A stretch of DNA of 64,000 bases from contig NZ_JACXIY010000002.1 of the NCBI RefSeq assembly GCF_014705655.1, forward strand, positions 124,001-188,000, written 5' to 3'. The notes under the pieces are model-generated. The model made no database searches and was not told the DNA's origin. It saw nothing but the letters and a program-made list of their open reading frames with translations. The position numbers and the translations under genes were made by a program. Below, piece after piece: positions 27,062 through 35,829 of this stretch. This DNA is from Paenibacillus arenilitoris. GTDB lineage: Bacteria; Bacillota; Bacilli; Paenibacillales; Paenibacillaceae. Each line of letters starts with the position of its first letter. Position 1 is the first letter of the stretch.

Positions 27062-28519
27062 ATGAATACGGCTGGTACGGCAACCGCTGCCGCTCCCGAA
27101 GAGCTTGGGAACGTGAAGCGGCTGCCGATTTTGATTTCGATTATTATCGGGGCGTTTTTTTCCATATTGAACGAAACGCTCCTCAACATCGCGTTTCCCG
27201 AGCTGCTCGTCGAGCTTCAAGTATCGGCTCCGACGCTCCAATGGCTGGCAACCGGCTACATGCTCGTCGTCGGCGTGCTCGTTCCGGCTTCGGCGCTGCT
27301 TGTGCAATGGTTTACGACGAGGCAGATGTTCCTAGGCGCGATGACTCTATTTACCGTAGGCACGCTCGTATGCGGAACCGCGCCCGAATTTTCGTTCCTG
27401 CTGGCCGGCCGCTTGCTGCAAGCCGCGGGCACCGGCCTCATGCTGCCGGTCATGATGAACACGATTCTCGTGCTGTACCCGCCGGAGAAACGGGGGGCCG
27501 CGATGGGCAGCATCGGGCTTGTCATCATGTTCGCCCCGGCCATCGGTCCTACGCTGTCCGGACTTATTCTCGAATCGTTTGAATGGCGCTGGTTATTTTA
27601 CTTCGTGCTGCCGTTCGCCGTTTTCTCGATTATTTTTGCGTCCATCTATTTGAAGAACGTATCGACGGTTACGAAGCCGAAAGTCGACGTCGTGTCGCTC
27701 ATCCTGTCCACGATCGGCTTCGGCGGCATCGTCTACGGCTTCAGCAGCTCGGGCGAAGGCCACGGCGGCTGGTCGAGTCCGGAAGTTTACGGCACGGTGG
27801 CCGTCGGCGGGGTCGCGCTGCTCCTGTTCGTGCTTCGTCAGCTCCGACTAAAGGAGCCGCTCATGGATCTGCGGGCGTTCAAGTATCCGATGTTTACGCT
27901 GACGACGCTGCTGCTCATCATTCTTATGATGACGCTGTTCTCGACGATGTCGCTGCTTCCGTTCCTGTTCCAGGGCGCCCTATTGATGACGGTATTCGCA
28001 TCGGGCTTGCTCATGCTGCCGGGCAGCTTGCTGAACGGCCTTATCTCCCCGCTGACGGGCAAGCTGTTCGACAAGTTCGGGCCGAGGGCGCTCGTCATTC
28101 CGGGAACGTTGTTCCTCGCCGTCATTATGTGGTTCTTCACGCAGGTGTCGGGCGAAACGTCCAAGACATCGTTCCTCATTCTGCATATCTGCCTAATGGT
28201 CGCGATTTCGATGATCATGATGCCGACCCAGACGAACGGCTTGAATCAGCTGCCGCAGCGGTATTATCCGCACGGCACGGCCATTCTGAACACGCTGCAG
28301 CAGGTTGCGGGCGCGATCGGCGTCGCCTTGTTCATCGGCATCATGACGTCCGGACAGCGCTCCTTCCTGGAGGAGTCCTCCGATCCGACGTCTCCCGCAC
28401 AAATGTCCGAAGCGATGGTGTCCGGCGTGCATAACGCCTTCGTCGTCGGCTTCGCCTTTGCGATCGCGGCTCTCGTGCTCTCGCTATTCATCAAGCGCAC
28501 GAAGGCGCAGGCGGAATAG
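27062..28519 (+). CDS. MFS multidrug exporter, DHA2 (EmrB/QacA) family
   Basis: 485 residues, 14 predicted helices, the DHA2 layout. Motif C-like glycine/proline helix IGLVIMFAPAIGPTLSGLILESFEWRWLFYFVLPFAV, and opening LPILISIIIGAFFSILNETLLNIAFPEL. These transporters use proton motive force to expel drugs or lipophilic compounds; LmrB-type exporters are the nearest comparison. Strong site AAGGAGGAGAG. Single-gene unit with its own promoter and terminator. Confidence 0.85.
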   Translation: MNTAGTATAAAPEELGNVKRLPILISIIIGAFFSILNETLLNIAFPELLVELQVSAPTLQWLATGYMLVVGVLVPASALLVQWFTTRQMFLGAMTLFTVGTLVCGTAPEFSFLLAGRLLQAAGTGLMLPVMMNTILVLYPPEKRGAAMGSIGLVIMFAPAIGPTLSGLILESFEWRWLFYFVLPFAVFSIIFASIYLKNVSTVTKPKVDVVSLILSTIGFGGIVYGFSSSGEGHGGWSSPEVYGTVAVGGVALLLFVLRQLRLKEPLMDLRAFKYPMFTLTTLLLIILMMTLFSTMSLLPFLFQGALLMTVFASGLLMLPGSLLNGLISPLTGKLFDKFGPRALVIPGTLFLAVIMWFFTQVSGETSKTSFLILHICLMVAISMIMMPTQTNGLNQLPQRYYPHGTAILNTLQQVAGAIGVALFIGIMTSGQRSFLEESSDPTSPAQMSEAMVSGVHNAFVVGFAFAIAALVLSLFIKRTKAQAE

Positions 28520-28547
28520 AAGCTTCGCCCGCCGCTATCGTCAATCG

Positions 28548-28587
28548 AAAATCCCTTGCCGTTCCTTGAGCGGCAAGGGATTTTTTT
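28548..28587 (+). terminator. Terminator of the MFS gene
   Basis: AAAATCCCTTGCCG/CGGCAAGGGATTTT stem followed by T7. Confidence 0.9.
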
Positions 28588-28767
28588 GTTCGAATATAAG
28601 AACTTATATGTTTTGCACTAATAAATGAGCTTCTATTTCATCGCGAAACGAGCTTATGCCGCCAAAGGACGGCACAGAACCGAGCTGCGCAAGATGCAGC
28701 TAGCGGTTCGTGCGTAACGTCAGCCGTTTACACTTGGCCAATTCCGGCTCAAAAAAAGTGCAGTGTA

Positions 28768-28820
28768 CATATTGACATATCAAGTCATTCTGTATAATAT
28801 ACTATTTGTAAGCGCTTATA
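28768..28820 (+). promoter_or_regulatory. Promoter of the mannan operon with repressor motif and cre-like site
   Basis: TTGACA (28772-28777) and TATAAT/TAATAT (28793-28800) form the core promoter. TTGACATATCAA (28772-28783), a near-palindrome overlapping the -35 box, resembles the perfect TTGATATATCAA ahead of the GntR gene. TGTAAGCGCTTATA (28807-28820) is a cre-like site for CcpA downstream of the -10 box. The 13-mer CATATTGACATAT recurs at 48074. Confidence 0.65.
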
Positions 28821-28875
28821 TCAATACACATAACAACATGGCAACATAGAATGGCTCGGGAGGGATAGGCTGCGG

Positions 28876-30174
28876 ATGAAAGGATCAGTAGACGAAATAA
28901 CGAAGAACGACAACGTGATCGCCCGGCTGGAGCAATGGCCGAGGATGGCGAGGTTTTACCGAAACTGCTTCTACAACACGCTGGAGACGACGACCGAAGT
29001 GCTGGACGACGGGACGGCCTTCGTCTTCACGGGAGACATTCCGGCCATGTGGCTGCGCGATTCCTCCGCCCAGGTCCGCCATTACATCCCGTTGGCGGCC
29101 GGGGACGACCGTTACCGGCAAATCATTGAAGGGCTCATAAGGCGGCAGATGTCGTACATACGGATCGATCCTTATGCCAATGCCTTCAACAAGGAGCCGA
29201 ACAACCAGGGACACAAGGGGGATTTGACCGAGGGCAGCCCTTGGGTGTGGGAGCGGAAGTACGAGATCGATTCCCTCTGCTACCCGATCCAGCTCGCCTA
29301 CCTGTACTGGCAAGCGACGGGCAGAACGGAACTGTTCGACGACGCTTTCAAAGAGACGGTCAACGCCATCATCGGCTTGTGGACGGCGGAGCAGAAGCAC
29401 GAGGAATGGTCGCCATACCGGTTCCAGCGGTTGAATTGCCCGGAATCCGACACGCTGAAGAACGAAGGACTCGGTACGCCGACCGCGTATACCGGCATGA
29501 CCTGGTCGGCCTTCAGGCCGAGCGACGACGCTTGCGCGTACCATTATTTGATTCCGTCGAACATGTTCGCCGTCGTCGCGCTCCGGTACGTGCAGCGGAT
29601 CGCCCTGGACGTCTACGGGGATGAGGCGCTCGAAGCCGCCGCCGGAAAGCTCTGCGGCGAGATCGACGCCGGCATTAGAGCGTACGGCATTTTCAAGCAT
29701 CATCAATTCGGCGATATTTACGCTTACGAGACGGACGGGCTCGGACGTTACAACCTGATGGACGACGCGAACGTGCCGAGCCTGCTTTCGATCCCGTACA
29801 TGGGATACGCTCCCGCGGACGATCCGATCTACCGGAATACGAGGCGGTTCATTCTGAGCCGGGAGAACCCGTATTACTACGAAGGGAAGGCGGCCAAAGG
29901 AATCGGAAGCCCGCATACGCCTTCCGGCTACATTTGGCATATCGGCCTGACCATGCAGGCGCTGACGTCGGACGACGACGAGGAGATCCGCGAGCTGCTC
30001 GCCATGATCGTCTCGACGGATGCCGGAGAAGGCTTCATGCACGAGGGCTTCCACGCGGACAATCCCGCGGAATATACGAGACCGTGGTTCGCTTGGGCCA
30101 ACAGCCTGTTCGGCGAACTGATCTACAAGCTCGTCGAAGGAAAGAAGCAGCATTTGTTTCCTTCCGAGGCGTAA
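28876..30174 (+). CDS. GH125 exo-alpha-1,6-mannosidase
   Basis: 432 residues, full family length. The GH125 (former DUF1237) hallmark GDIPAMWLRDSSAQVRHYIPLA is at 53-74. Probable catalytic acid D217/D218 (FRPSDDACAYHYLIPSNM) and base E390 (GFMHEGFHADNPAEYTRPWFAWANS) match the positions known for the Clostridium perfringens enzyme. The family removes terminal alpha-1,6-mannose by inversion without metal. No signal peptide, so it acts in the cytoplasm on imported oligosaccharide. First gene of the locus, with its own promoter; its sugar specificity sets the likely substrate of the whole operon. Confidence 0.9.
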   Translation: MKGSVDEITKNDNVIARLEQWPRMARFYRNCFYNTLETTTEVLDDGTAFVFTGDIPAMWLRDSSAQVRHYIPLAAGDDRYRQIIEGLIRRQMSYIRIDPYANAFNKEPNNQGHKGDLTEGSPWVWERKYEIDSLCYPIQLAYLYWQATGRTELFDDAFKETVNAIIGLWTAEQKHEEWSPYRFQRLNCPESDTLKNEGLGTPTAYTGMTWSAFRPSDDACAYHYLIPSNMFAVVALRYVQRIALDVYGDEALEAAAGKLCGEIDAGIRAYGIFKHHQFGDIYAYETDGLGRYNLMDDANVPSLLSIPYMGYAPADDPIYRNTRRFILSRENPYYYEGKAAKGIGSPHTPSGYIWHIGLTMQALTSDDDEEIRELLAMIVSTDAGEGFMHEGFHADNPAEYTRPWFAWANSLFGELIYKLVEGKKQHLFPSEA

Positions 30175-30221
30175 CCGACGACCAAACTCACCCTTAGAGG
30201 CCTTGGATTTTGCCGCGAGCC

Positions 30222-30290
30222 GCGGGCTTTGCGAGCCCGCGTAAGATCGCCTTCATTCGTGTTAGGGCAGGCCTGCTCCGGCGAGCAGGC
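30222..30290 (+). other. Two stem-loops between GH125 and the binding-protein gene
   Basis: CGCGGGCT...AGCCCGCG (30222-30242) and GCCTGCTC...GAGCAGGC (30269-30289) occupy the 155-bp gap, without a clear T-run. They may end or process the GH125 message or set differential expression of the transporter genes. Confidence 0.5.
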
Positions 30291-30329
30291 TCTGCATAAC
30301 AAATAAAAAAGGTTGGAAGGGGAAGAAGA

Positions 30330-31847
30330 ATGCGCAAACAAAGTAGAGTAGTTTGGTTTGTCATGCTGATTTTGGTTTTGTCGCTTGTTGCAAGCGCTTG
30401 CACGAGCGGCGGCGGGAACGGAGGCAATACGGAGCCCGAAGGGCAGAACAATGCCGGACAGGCCTCGAACGCGCCGTCGCCGGAAGCCAGCGAGGAAGCG
30501 CCGGCGGACGACGGCGCGCCTCCGGTGCAGGATTTGGGCGGCTACAAATTCGTCGTTGCCGACAATAACCCGAACAGGTGGTTCCCGCAGGAAGGCAGCT
30601 CCGACCTGGCCAACGCGATCATCGACCGGATCAAATGGGTCGAGGAGACGTACAACGTCAAGATCGAGCTTCGCAAGCATTCGGAGGAAGAGTTCAGCAA
30701 CGCGGTGCTTGCCGGCGACAAATACGCGGACATCATCATCGCGCCGACGTGGGAGCTCGGCCGGCACATTAACGGCAAGCGTCTCGCCGACATGAGCAAA
30801 ATCCCGAACCTGAAGCTCGATAACGCCTATTGGAAAGAATACAACACGTCCAACCTGCTGACCTACGACAACCGGACCTTCGGCGTCGCCGCGCCGTTCG
30901 CGAACCAGGGGGACGAAGTATGGGTGCTCGCGTTCAACAAGAGCATCATCGACGAGCTCGGTCTCGAGAATCCGTACGATCTCGTGAAGAACAAGCAATG
31001 GACGTTCGAAAAAATGCTCGAAATGGAGCAGGCGGCGAAGCGCGACTTGAACGGCGACGGCGTCATGGACAGCAACGACCGCTACGGCCTGGCGACGGGC
31101 CACGATTGGGATATCGGCGTTGCGCTCTATCTGGCGTCGGGCAACAAAATCATCGATATCGCCGACGACGGCAAAATGACGTACGCCGTCAACACGCCGG
31201 AAGCGTTCGAAACGATCGAAATGATCAAGAAGCTGGCCAAGCCCGGAGACACATTTTTCCCGAAGAAGGAAGGCGAGGATATGGACGCGTACGTCAAAGC
31301 GTTCGTCGAAGGCAAAGCGCTGTTCCTGGCTTACTCCAGAGGACGCGGCGTCATCGATCCGATCTACGAAATGGAAAGCGACTTCGGCTTCGTTCCGATG
31401 CCGATGGGCAATAATACCGACAATTATCTTTCTTGGGTAAGCCACGACGCGCCGTCCATGGCCGTGCCGGTTACGAACAAAGAGCTCGACAAAACGGGGC
31501 TGATTTTGGAAGCGCTCGCATGGAAGGCGCAGGAGGAAGAGCAGATCCGCATGGACGAAATCGCCTTTACCCAATTGCGCGACGAAGAGTCTCTCGACGT
31601 TCTGATGGAGCTGAAAAATTACGGCGTATCGGACATGGCGTTCATCGGCCAGCAGATGCAGGGCAATGTGCACAGCGGCCTCGCCCTGATCCCGGACGTG
31701 GGCTTCTACAATCAAAATTTGGAGCCGGCTTCCAAGGTGGCCGAAATCGAGGAAGCGGTCAATATCGGCCTCGAGGAGCTGGCGCTCAGGCTGAAGGGCG
31801 AATTCGTCGAGCCTTCGCCGAAGCCGGAGGAAGAGAAGAAGGAATAA
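30330..31847 (+). CDS. Extracellular solute-binding lipoprotein (sugar ABC importer)
   Basis: 505 residues. Lipoprotein signal with lipobox VASAC, then a Gly/Asn/Pro-rich linker and a family-1 solute-binding domain (RLADMSKIPNLKLDNAYWKEYNTSNLLTYDNRTFGVAAPF; ESDFGFVPMPMGNNTDNYLSWVSHDAPSMAVPVTNKELD). It is anchored on the membrane outer face and would deliver oligosaccharide to one of the permease pairs. Site GGAAGGGGAAG before ATG. Context suggests a manno-oligosaccharide ligand. Confidence 0.85.
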   Translation: MRKQSRVVWFVMLILVLSLVASACTSGGGNGGNTEPEGQNNAGQASNAPSPEASEEAPADDGAPPVQDLGGYKFVVADNNPNRWFPQEGSSDLANAIIDRIKWVEETYNVKIELRKHSEEEFSNAVLAGDKYADIIIAPTWELGRHINGKRLADMSKIPNLKLDNAYWKEYNTSNLLTYDNRTFGVAAPFANQGDEVWVLAFNKSIIDELGLENPYDLVKNKQWTFEKMLEMEQAAKRDLNGDGVMDSNDRYGLATGHDWDIGVALYLASGNKIIDIADDGKMTYAVNTPEAFETIEMIKKLAKPGDTFFPKKEGEDMDAYVKAFVEGKALFLAYSRGRGVIDPIYEMESDFGFVPMPMGNNTDNYLSWVSHDAPSMAVPVTNKELDKTGLILEALAWKAQEEEQIRMDEIAFTQLRDEESLDVLMELKNYGVSDMAFIGQQMQGNVHSGLALIPDVGFYNQNLEPASKVAEIEEAVNIGLEELALRLKGEFVEPSPKPEEEKKE

Positions 31848-31869
31848 CCGCGAGGGCCGGCAACGAAGC

Positions 31870-31927
31870 ACGGGGGCTGTCAACGGCCGGATCATTCGGA
31901 GCAACCGTCTGACCGCCCCTTTTTTCT
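31870..31927 (+). terminator. Possible internal terminator/attenuator
   Basis: A GGGGGCTG...CCGCCCC pairing followed by T6 between the two binding-protein genes; partial read-through would lower expression of the downstream genes. Confidence 0.4.
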
Positions 31928-31982
31928 CGAAATAATCCGCTAGTTTCTCTATTGAAACTTTAACCATGTGGGGGAAATCAAT

Positions 31983-32009
31983 ATGACGGTGCGAGCTGAA
32001 CGGTTATGA
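31983..32009 (+). CDS. Eight-residue leader peptide overlapping the next gene
   Basis: ATG at 31983 follows a strong GGGGGA site and encodes MTVRAERL. Its TGA overlaps the ATG at 32006 (ATGA). The 939-residue protein itself lacks a good ribosome site, so translation is probably coupled through this mini-frame. Possibly the true ribosome entry point rather than a functional peptide. Confidence 0.5.
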   Translation: MTVRAERL

Positions 32010-34825
32010 GCCGGGCGTTAATGAAGGGATGTATGTTGGCGTTAGGGTTGGGCTTGTTGGCGTTTATGTGGCCTTCGCCCGCTTCGGCCGACGATGACGG
32101 CCTGCTGGTCAAGCTGCCGAGCTACCGGGATTACTTGAAGCAGCATGAAGGCAAACCCGCGGGCGGCGCGGATATCGTGTTGAAGGCCGGCGACTACGCG
32201 AAGGCCGGCGCTGACATCGAGATTTACGACGACTACGAGGGGATGGAGGGCGAGTCCGTGTACACGGGCGAGAGCGGCTCCATCGAATGGGAAGTCGACG
32301 TGCCGGAGAGCGGCATGTATAACATCGAAGTGCTCTATTATCCCGTACTGGGCAAAGGCAACGCGATCGAGCGGATGGTTACGATCGACGGGCAGGTCCC
32401 GTACAACGAGGCGAAATATATTCATTTGTCGCGAATCTGGAAGGATATGAACGAAATCGGCCGGGATTTCAAAGGCAACGATCTGCGGCCGAAGCAGACG
32501 GAAGCGCCTAGATGGCGGAAGGAAACGCTTCAGGACATGCTTGGCTACTACAACGATCCGTTATTGTTTTATTTGGAAAAAGGGCAGCATACCGTCGGTT
32601 TCGAATCGGTCCGGGAGCCGGTGGTTTTAAATACCGTACGCGTCTACAAGGCGGAGGAGCTCAAATCCTACGAGGAAGTGAAAGCGGAGTACGAGGCGCA
32701 AGGCTATGAAGAGGCCGAGGCGGAAACGATCAAAATCCAAGCGCAGAATACGTACGAGAAATCGGATAACACGCTGTATCCCATCGCGGACCGGTCCTCG
32801 GCCATTACGGAGCCGCAGGATCCTTCCAAGCTGCGCCTGAACAGCATCGGCGGGGACAAGTGGAAGATGCCGGGGCAATGGATCACTTACAAGTTCACGG
32901 TCGAGGAAGACGGCTTGTACAAAATCGCGTCCCGCTTCAAGCAGAACAAGCTGGCGGGGATGTACGTCAACCGGAAAATCATGCTGGACGGCGCCGTTCC
33001 GTTCAAGGAAGCCGGCGCCGTCAAGTTCAACTACGGCCGAAACTGGCAGGTAGAAGCGCTGGGCGACGGCGAGCGGGAATTCGCGTTCTACCTGGAGGCG
33101 GGCGAGCACGAGCTGACGATGGAGGTGACGCTCGGCGAGCTGGCGGAGGTGCTGAACCGGGTCGACGACAGTCTGGTCAAGCTGAACGGCATCTATCGGC
33201 AGGTGCTGATGATTACGGGGACGGAGCCGGACTTGTACCGCGATTACGGGTTCGAGAAGCTGATTCCGGAAGCGATCGCGTCCATGAAGGAGCAAGCCGC
33301 CGCGCTCAGGCAGGTATCGGCCGACATGGAGGCGCTCGTCGGGCAGAAGGGCGAGAACATGGTGCTGCTCGACAAGATCGCATTCCAGCTGGAGCAGATG
33401 GTGAAGGATCCGGAAGCGAACATCGCCAAGACGTTCACGCCGTTCAAGGAAAACGTAGGGGCGCTAGGCACGTGGATTCTGACGGTCGGCGAGCAGCCGC
33501 TGACGGTCGATTATATGAGCGTCATGCCTCCGTCCGAGAAGCTGCCGAAGGCGGAAGCCTCGTTCTGGAAGCGGCTCGCGTTCGAATTCACGGCGTTCCT
33601 GATGTCGTTCTTCGCCGATTACAACACGCTGTCCGCGGACGGCGGGCAGGCGGAGGAGCCGATCGAGGTATGGCTGTCCTCGGGACGCGACCAATCGCAA
33701 ATTATTCGGGAAATGATCAACGACACCTTCACGCCGGAGACCGGCATTCAAGTGAAGCTTAAGCTGATCCCGGATAATACGCTGCTGCCGTCGGTGCTGG
33801 CCGGCATCGGTCCAGACGTCGCGATGGGCAATCTCGCGGCGGAGCCGGTGCAGTACGCGCTCCGCAGCGCCGCCGAGCCGATCGATCGGATGCCGGGCTA
33901 CGAAGAGATTGCTGCTAGGTTCCACGCGAGCTCGCTCGTGCCTTACGAGCTGGAGGGCAGGATCTACGCCCTGCCGGAGACGCAATCGTTCCCGATGCTG
34001 TTTTACAGGAAAGACATTCTGCAGGAGCTCGGGCTCGAAGTGCCGACGACATGGGAGCAGTTCTACAAGCTCATTCCGGAAATCCAGAAGCAGAACATGC
34101 AGATCGGTTTCCCGCAGGACATCAGCGGCTTGCAAATCTTCTTGTACCAGAACGGCGCCGAGCTGTACAACGCGCAGCGGAGCAAGTCGACACTCGGCGA
34201 CGACGCGACGATCGAAGCGTTCCAGAAGCAGACGGAGCTGTTCACGACGTACAAGTTCCCGCGCGACTACGATTTCGCCAACCGGTTCCGGACGGGCGAG
34301 ATGCCGATCGGCATCGCGGATTATACGACGTACAACCAGCTGATCGCCTTCGCGCCGGAGATCAGGGGGTTATGGGAATTCGTCCCGCTGCCGGGCACGG
34401 TCATGGCGGACGGCACGCTGAACCGCGCGACGCCGTCGACCGGAACGGCGATCATGATGATGAAGGACGCGGCGGATAAGGACAAAGCGTGGCGCTACAT
34501 GGACTGGTGGACGAGCGCGGAGACGCAATCCCGGTTCGGAACGGAAATGGAAGCGATTCTCGGCAAAGCGGCGAAGCAGGCTACGGCCAACATGGAAGCG
34601 CTTAACAATATGCCGTGGACGAAAACCGAGTACGACCATCTCATGACGCAATGGTCCTTCGCGACGGGCACGCCGGAAGTGCCGGGCGGCTACTACGTAA
34701 CGCGCAACATCGGATTCGCGTCGGCGCTCGCCTACACGAACGCGGATCCGGAGACGCTGCTCGACTACGTGAAAGAGGTTGACGATGAAATAACGAGAAA
34801 AAGACGGGAATTCAAGCTGGAATGA
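32006..34825 (+). CDS. Secreted fusion: large beta-rich region plus solute-binding domain
   Basis: 939 residues. Signal peptide to about residue 28 (PSPASA-D), no lipobox. Residues 30-540 hold two similar beta-rich modules (SIEWEVDVPESGMYNIEVLYYPVLGKGNAIERMVTIDGQVPY; WITYKFTVEEDGLYKIASRFKQNKLAGMYVNRKIMLDGAVPF), which read like carbohydrate-binding jelly rolls. From about 552 a complete family-1 solute-binding domain follows (IEVWLSSGRDQSQIIREMINDTF...YALPETQSFPMLFYRKDILQELGLEVPTTWEQF). It may hold polymer and pass fragments to the importer. Such fusions occur in Paenibacillus glycan loci but are little studied. Coupled to the leader frame. Confidence 0.75.
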   Translation: MSRALMKGCMLALGLGLLAFMWPSPASADDDGLLVKLPSYRDYLKQHEGKPAGGADIVLKAGDYAKAGADIEIYDDYEGMEGESVYTGESGSIEWEVDVPESGMYNIEVLYYPVLGKGNAIERMVTIDGQVPYNEAKYIHLSRIWKDMNEIGRDFKGNDLRPKQTEAPRWRKETLQDMLGYYNDPLLFYLEKGQHTVGFESVREPVVLNTVRVYKAEELKSYEEVKAEYEAQGYEEAEAETIKIQAQNTYEKSDNTLYPIADRSSAITEPQDPSKLRLNSIGGDKWKMPGQWITYKFTVEEDGLYKIASRFKQNKLAGMYVNRKIMLDGAVPFKEAGAVKFNYGRNWQVEALGDGEREFAFYLEAGEHELTMEVTLGELAEVLNRVDDSLVKLNGIYRQVLMITGTEPDLYRDYGFEKLIPEAIASMKEQAAALRQVSADMEALVGQKGENMVLLDKIAFQLEQMVKDPEANIAKTFTPFKENVGALGTWILTVGEQPLTVDYMSVMPPSEKLPKAEASFWKRLAFEFTAFLMSFFADYNTLSADGGQAEEPIEVWLSSGRDQSQIIREMINDTFTPETGIQVKLKLIPDNTLLPSVLAGIGPDVAMGNLAAEPVQYALRSAAEPIDRMPGYEEIAARFHASSLVPYELEGRIYALPETQSFPMLFYRKDILQELGLEVPTTWEQFYKLIPEIQKQNMQIGFPQDISGLQIFLYQNGAELYNAQRSKSTLGDDATIEAFQKQTELFTTYKFPRDYDFANRFRTGEMPIGIADYTTYNQLIAFAPEIRGLWEFVPLPGTVMADGTLNRATPSTGTAIMMMKDAADKDKAWRYMDWWTSAETQSRFGTEMEAILGKAAKQATANMEALNNMPWTKTEYDHLMTQWSFATGTPEVPGGYYVTRNIGFASALAYTNADPETLLDYVKEVDDEITRKRREFKLE

Positions 34826-34865
34826 CCGCGACCCGTGACTTTGCCGATTCAGGAGGACTCCAATC

Positions 34866-35828
34866 ATGAAGGAAGAGTTGGTAGTAGGAGGAAATGTTAT
34901 CGCGAAGAGGCCGGACCCGTTCGTCAGAAGGCGCCTCGCGCAAGGCTGGAAGTCGGTTAAAAAAAATAGGGTCGCCTACCTGTTCGCGGCCCCGTACATG
35001 ATCCTGTTCTTCGCCTTCACGGCGTTGCCGGTCATCGTCTCGCTCGGTCTCGGCTTCTTCTCCTTCAACCTGCTGGAGGCGCCGATCTTCGTCGGCATGG
35101 ACAATTATATCCGGCTGTTTCTGGGCGACGACATCTTCATCAAGGCGATCGGCAACACGTTCCTGCTTGCCGTCATGGTCGGCCCGATCGGCTATTTGAT
35201 GTGCCTCGTGTTCGCCTGGCTGATCAACGAGCTGCCGCGGTCGCTGCGGACGATCCTGACGCTCGTTTTCTACGCGCCTTCGATATCGGGCAACATTTAT
35301 TTGGTATGGGGCATCTTCTTCAACAAAGACGCTTACGGCTACGCGAACGCCATCCTGCTTCGCTACAACGTCATCTCGTCGCCGATTCTATGGTTCGAGA
35401 ACCCGCAGTACATGATGCCGCTCGTCATCGTCGTCGCCTTGTGGACCAGCGTAGGCACGAGCTTCCTCTCCTTTATCGCCGGCCTGCAGGGGATCGACCG
35501 GACGCTGTACGAGGCGGCGGCGATGGACGGCGTCCGGAACAGATGGCAGGAGCTTTGGTATGTCACCCTGCCGTCCATGAAACCGCAGCTGATGTTCGGC
35601 GCGGTCATGAGCATTACCGGGGCGTTCGGCACGGGCGCGATCGTCACCGCGCTGTGCGGCATGCCGAGCACCGGCTACGCGGCGCATACGATCGTGAACC
35701 ATCTCGAGGACTACGGCTCCGTCCGGTACGAAATGGGCTACGCCTCGGCGATCGCGACGATTCTGTTCATCATCATGATCGGGACGAACAAGCTCGTCCA
35801 GAAGCTTTTGTCGAAGGTGGGTGAATGA
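34866..35828 (+). CDS. Sugar ABC importer permease (MalF type), first pair
   Basis: 320 residues, six membrane helices. EAA loop with the coupling motif YEAAAMDGVRNRWQELWYVTLPSMKPQL that docks the ATPase. AGGAGG site ahead of ATG. It overlaps the next permease gene by a few bases or abuts it, so the two form one heterodimer. No ATPase gene is nearby. Confidence 0.9.
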   Translation: MKEELVVGGNVIAKRPDPFVRRRLAQGWKSVKKNRVAYLFAAPYMILFFAFTALPVIVSLGLGFFSFNLLEAPIFVGMDNYIRLFLGDDIFIKAIGNTFLLAVMVGPIGYLMCLVFAWLINELPRSLRTILTLVFYAPSISGNIYLVWGIFFNKDAYGYANAILLRYNVISSPILWFENPQYMMPLVIVVALWTSVGTSFLSFIAGLQGIDRTLYEAAAMDGVRNRWQELWYVTLPSMKPQLMFGAVMSITGAFGTGAIVTALCGMPSTGYAAHTIVNHLEDYGSVRYEMGYASAIATILFIIMIGTNKLVQKLLSKVGE

Positions 35829-35829
35829 G

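Noticed and set aside
28805..28825. The TGTAAGCGCTT site as a LacI-family local operator rather than cre
   Set aside because: The only local sugar repressor here has a GntR DNA-binding domain, so CcpA is the better candidate, though binding is unproven.
30123..31967. Long minus-strand frame opposite the first binding-protein gene
   Set aside because: Antisense shadow; the plus-strand protein has a lipobox and a clear binding domain.
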